A DNA stretch of 6,453 nt, taken from assembly GCA_006226555.1 (NCBI GenBank), contig SBGS01000205.1:1-6453 (forward strand), in the 5' to 3' direction. The translations under genes and the position numbers were made by a program. Numbering within the stretch: position 1 is the first letter of the stretch; each line of letters opens with the position of its first letter. The stretch is from Bacteroidota bacterium (lineage in GTDB: Bacteria; Bacteroidota; Bacteroidia; Flavobacteriales_D; Crocinitomicaceae). Under the pieces are notes generated by a model. That model saw only the letters and a program-made list of their open reading frames with translations. It was not told the DNA's origin and did not search any database. Of the stretch, positions 6,003 to 6,453 are shown in pieces.

Positions 6003-6453
6003 TCAGACCTCCTCCTTGCCTTTTTCCTCCTCTAAAACGGGTGCCTCAGCCTTCTGCTTCGGAAAATAATGTCGCTGTCGGATCAGGATCATGAATACAC
6101 CCACAGTGATCGATGCATCGGCCACATTCCAGATGGCTGGAAAGACTTCTTCTCCACCAACTAAGGGCATCCATTCAGGCCAGAACGCCTCAAACTTGAA
6201 CATGTCTACCACGTTACCGAATAGGAATCCGGTATGGCGTAATTCCACAGTGCCAAAGATCCCGCAATCAAAGAAATTACCCGACCCCTCTAATTGATTA
6301 TAGCTCAAACGACAGTCAAGGAATTCATCAACCGGGAAGACGTAATCGTAAAACATCGAGTCGATCAGATTCCCCGCTGCTCCGGCAAGCACTAAACCAA
6401 GCGCCACCAGAAACTCCAGCTTCATTCCCTTTCGGGCTTGTTTCAACCAGTAA
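6003..6453 (-). CDS. lspA: Lipoprotein signal peptidase (signal peptidase II), N-terminus beyond window
   Basis: LspA is an inner-membrane aspartyl protease that cuts the signal peptide of diacylglyceryl-modified prolipoproteins just before the lipidated Cys. The minus-strand frame is open to the window edge. The TTG at 6446 is internal to the LspA homology (YWLKQARKGMKLE), so the true start and the first membrane segments are missing. Numbering from that TTG, a membrane helix at about 11-29 carries GAAGNLID. GNVVDM at 77-82 provides one catalytic Asp (D81, codon 6204-6206), and IWNVADASI at 105-113 provides the other (D110, codon 6117-6119). A last helix at about 107-123 is followed by a charged cytoplasmic tail (KQKAEAP, EEEKGKEEV). 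The stop is TGA at 6003-6005. The stretch between GNLID and GNVVDM is about 50 residues and includes Cys45 and Cys61; Bacteroidota LspA proteins have an insertion here compared with E. coli. The gene is convergent with the lipoprotein cassette. Confidence 0.95.
   Translation of the reverse strand, partial: YWLKQARKGMKLEFLVALGLVLAGAAGNLIDSMFYDYVFPVDEFLDCRLSYNQLEGSGNFFDCGIFGTVELRHTGFLFGNVVDMFKFEAFWPEWMPLVGGEEVFPAIWNVADASITVGVFMILIRQRHYFPKQKAEAPVLEEEKGKEEV

Noticed and set aside
6091..6297. Plus-strand open frame across lspA
   Set aside because: It lies antisense within lspA, has no recognisable domain, and the LspA motifs on the minus strand are unambiguous.
3892..6446. Functional operon linking lspA with the lipoprotein genes
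   Set aside because: lspA is on the opposite strand and convergent; its closeness to lipoprotein genes may be coincidence.

Overview
The window looks like a chromosomal piece of a Bacteroidota member, probably order Flavobacteriales. This placement is inferred from the Bacteroidetes-type TPR protein/outer-membrane barrel gene pair, the form of the lipoprotein signal peptidase, signal peptides ending in FAQ or HSQ, lipoboxes followed by Lys/Asp, and the lack of clear Shine-Dalgarno sequences. No rRNA, tRNA, CRISPR array, transposase gene or integrase gene was seen.

Left part (1-3745, moderate GC; hand-counted 60-base samples gave 43% and 57%): the 3' portion of a long tetratricopeptide-repeat gene that runs in from upstream. 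It overlaps by 11 bases a gene for a 570-residue exported beta-barrel of the kind usually labelled 'TonB-dependent receptor', although it is too short for a normal plug domain. The two are probably co-transcribed and translationally coupled, and may act together at the cell envelope.

Middle part (about 3845-5993, markedly AT-rich; hand-counted samples 25-30% GC): a small same-strand cassette of poorly characterised surface genes. In order it holds a Cys-rich lipoprotein, a 201-residue exported beta-barrel that starts inside the lipoprotein stop codon (ATGA overlap), a second lipoprotein with a TTG start, and a decayed copy of that second lipoprotein cut by an in-frame TAA. A non-coding tail follows, with an array of about five degenerate 11-bp repeats and other short repeats. 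A 9-bp direct repeat (ggagctgta) sits at both edges of this block. The block looks like an accessory insertion between core genes, but no mobility gene is visible.

Right part (6003-6453, minus strand, about 48% GC in one sample): the C-terminal two-thirds or so of lspA, the lipoprotein signal peptidase, running off the window edge. It is convergent with the cassette. LspA would process the lipoproteins of the cassette, but the convergent layout gives no sign of shared control.

The best candidate for something undescribed is the AT-rich lipoprotein/barrel/lipoprotein cassette with its duplicated, decaying member. Its function cannot be read from the sequence.
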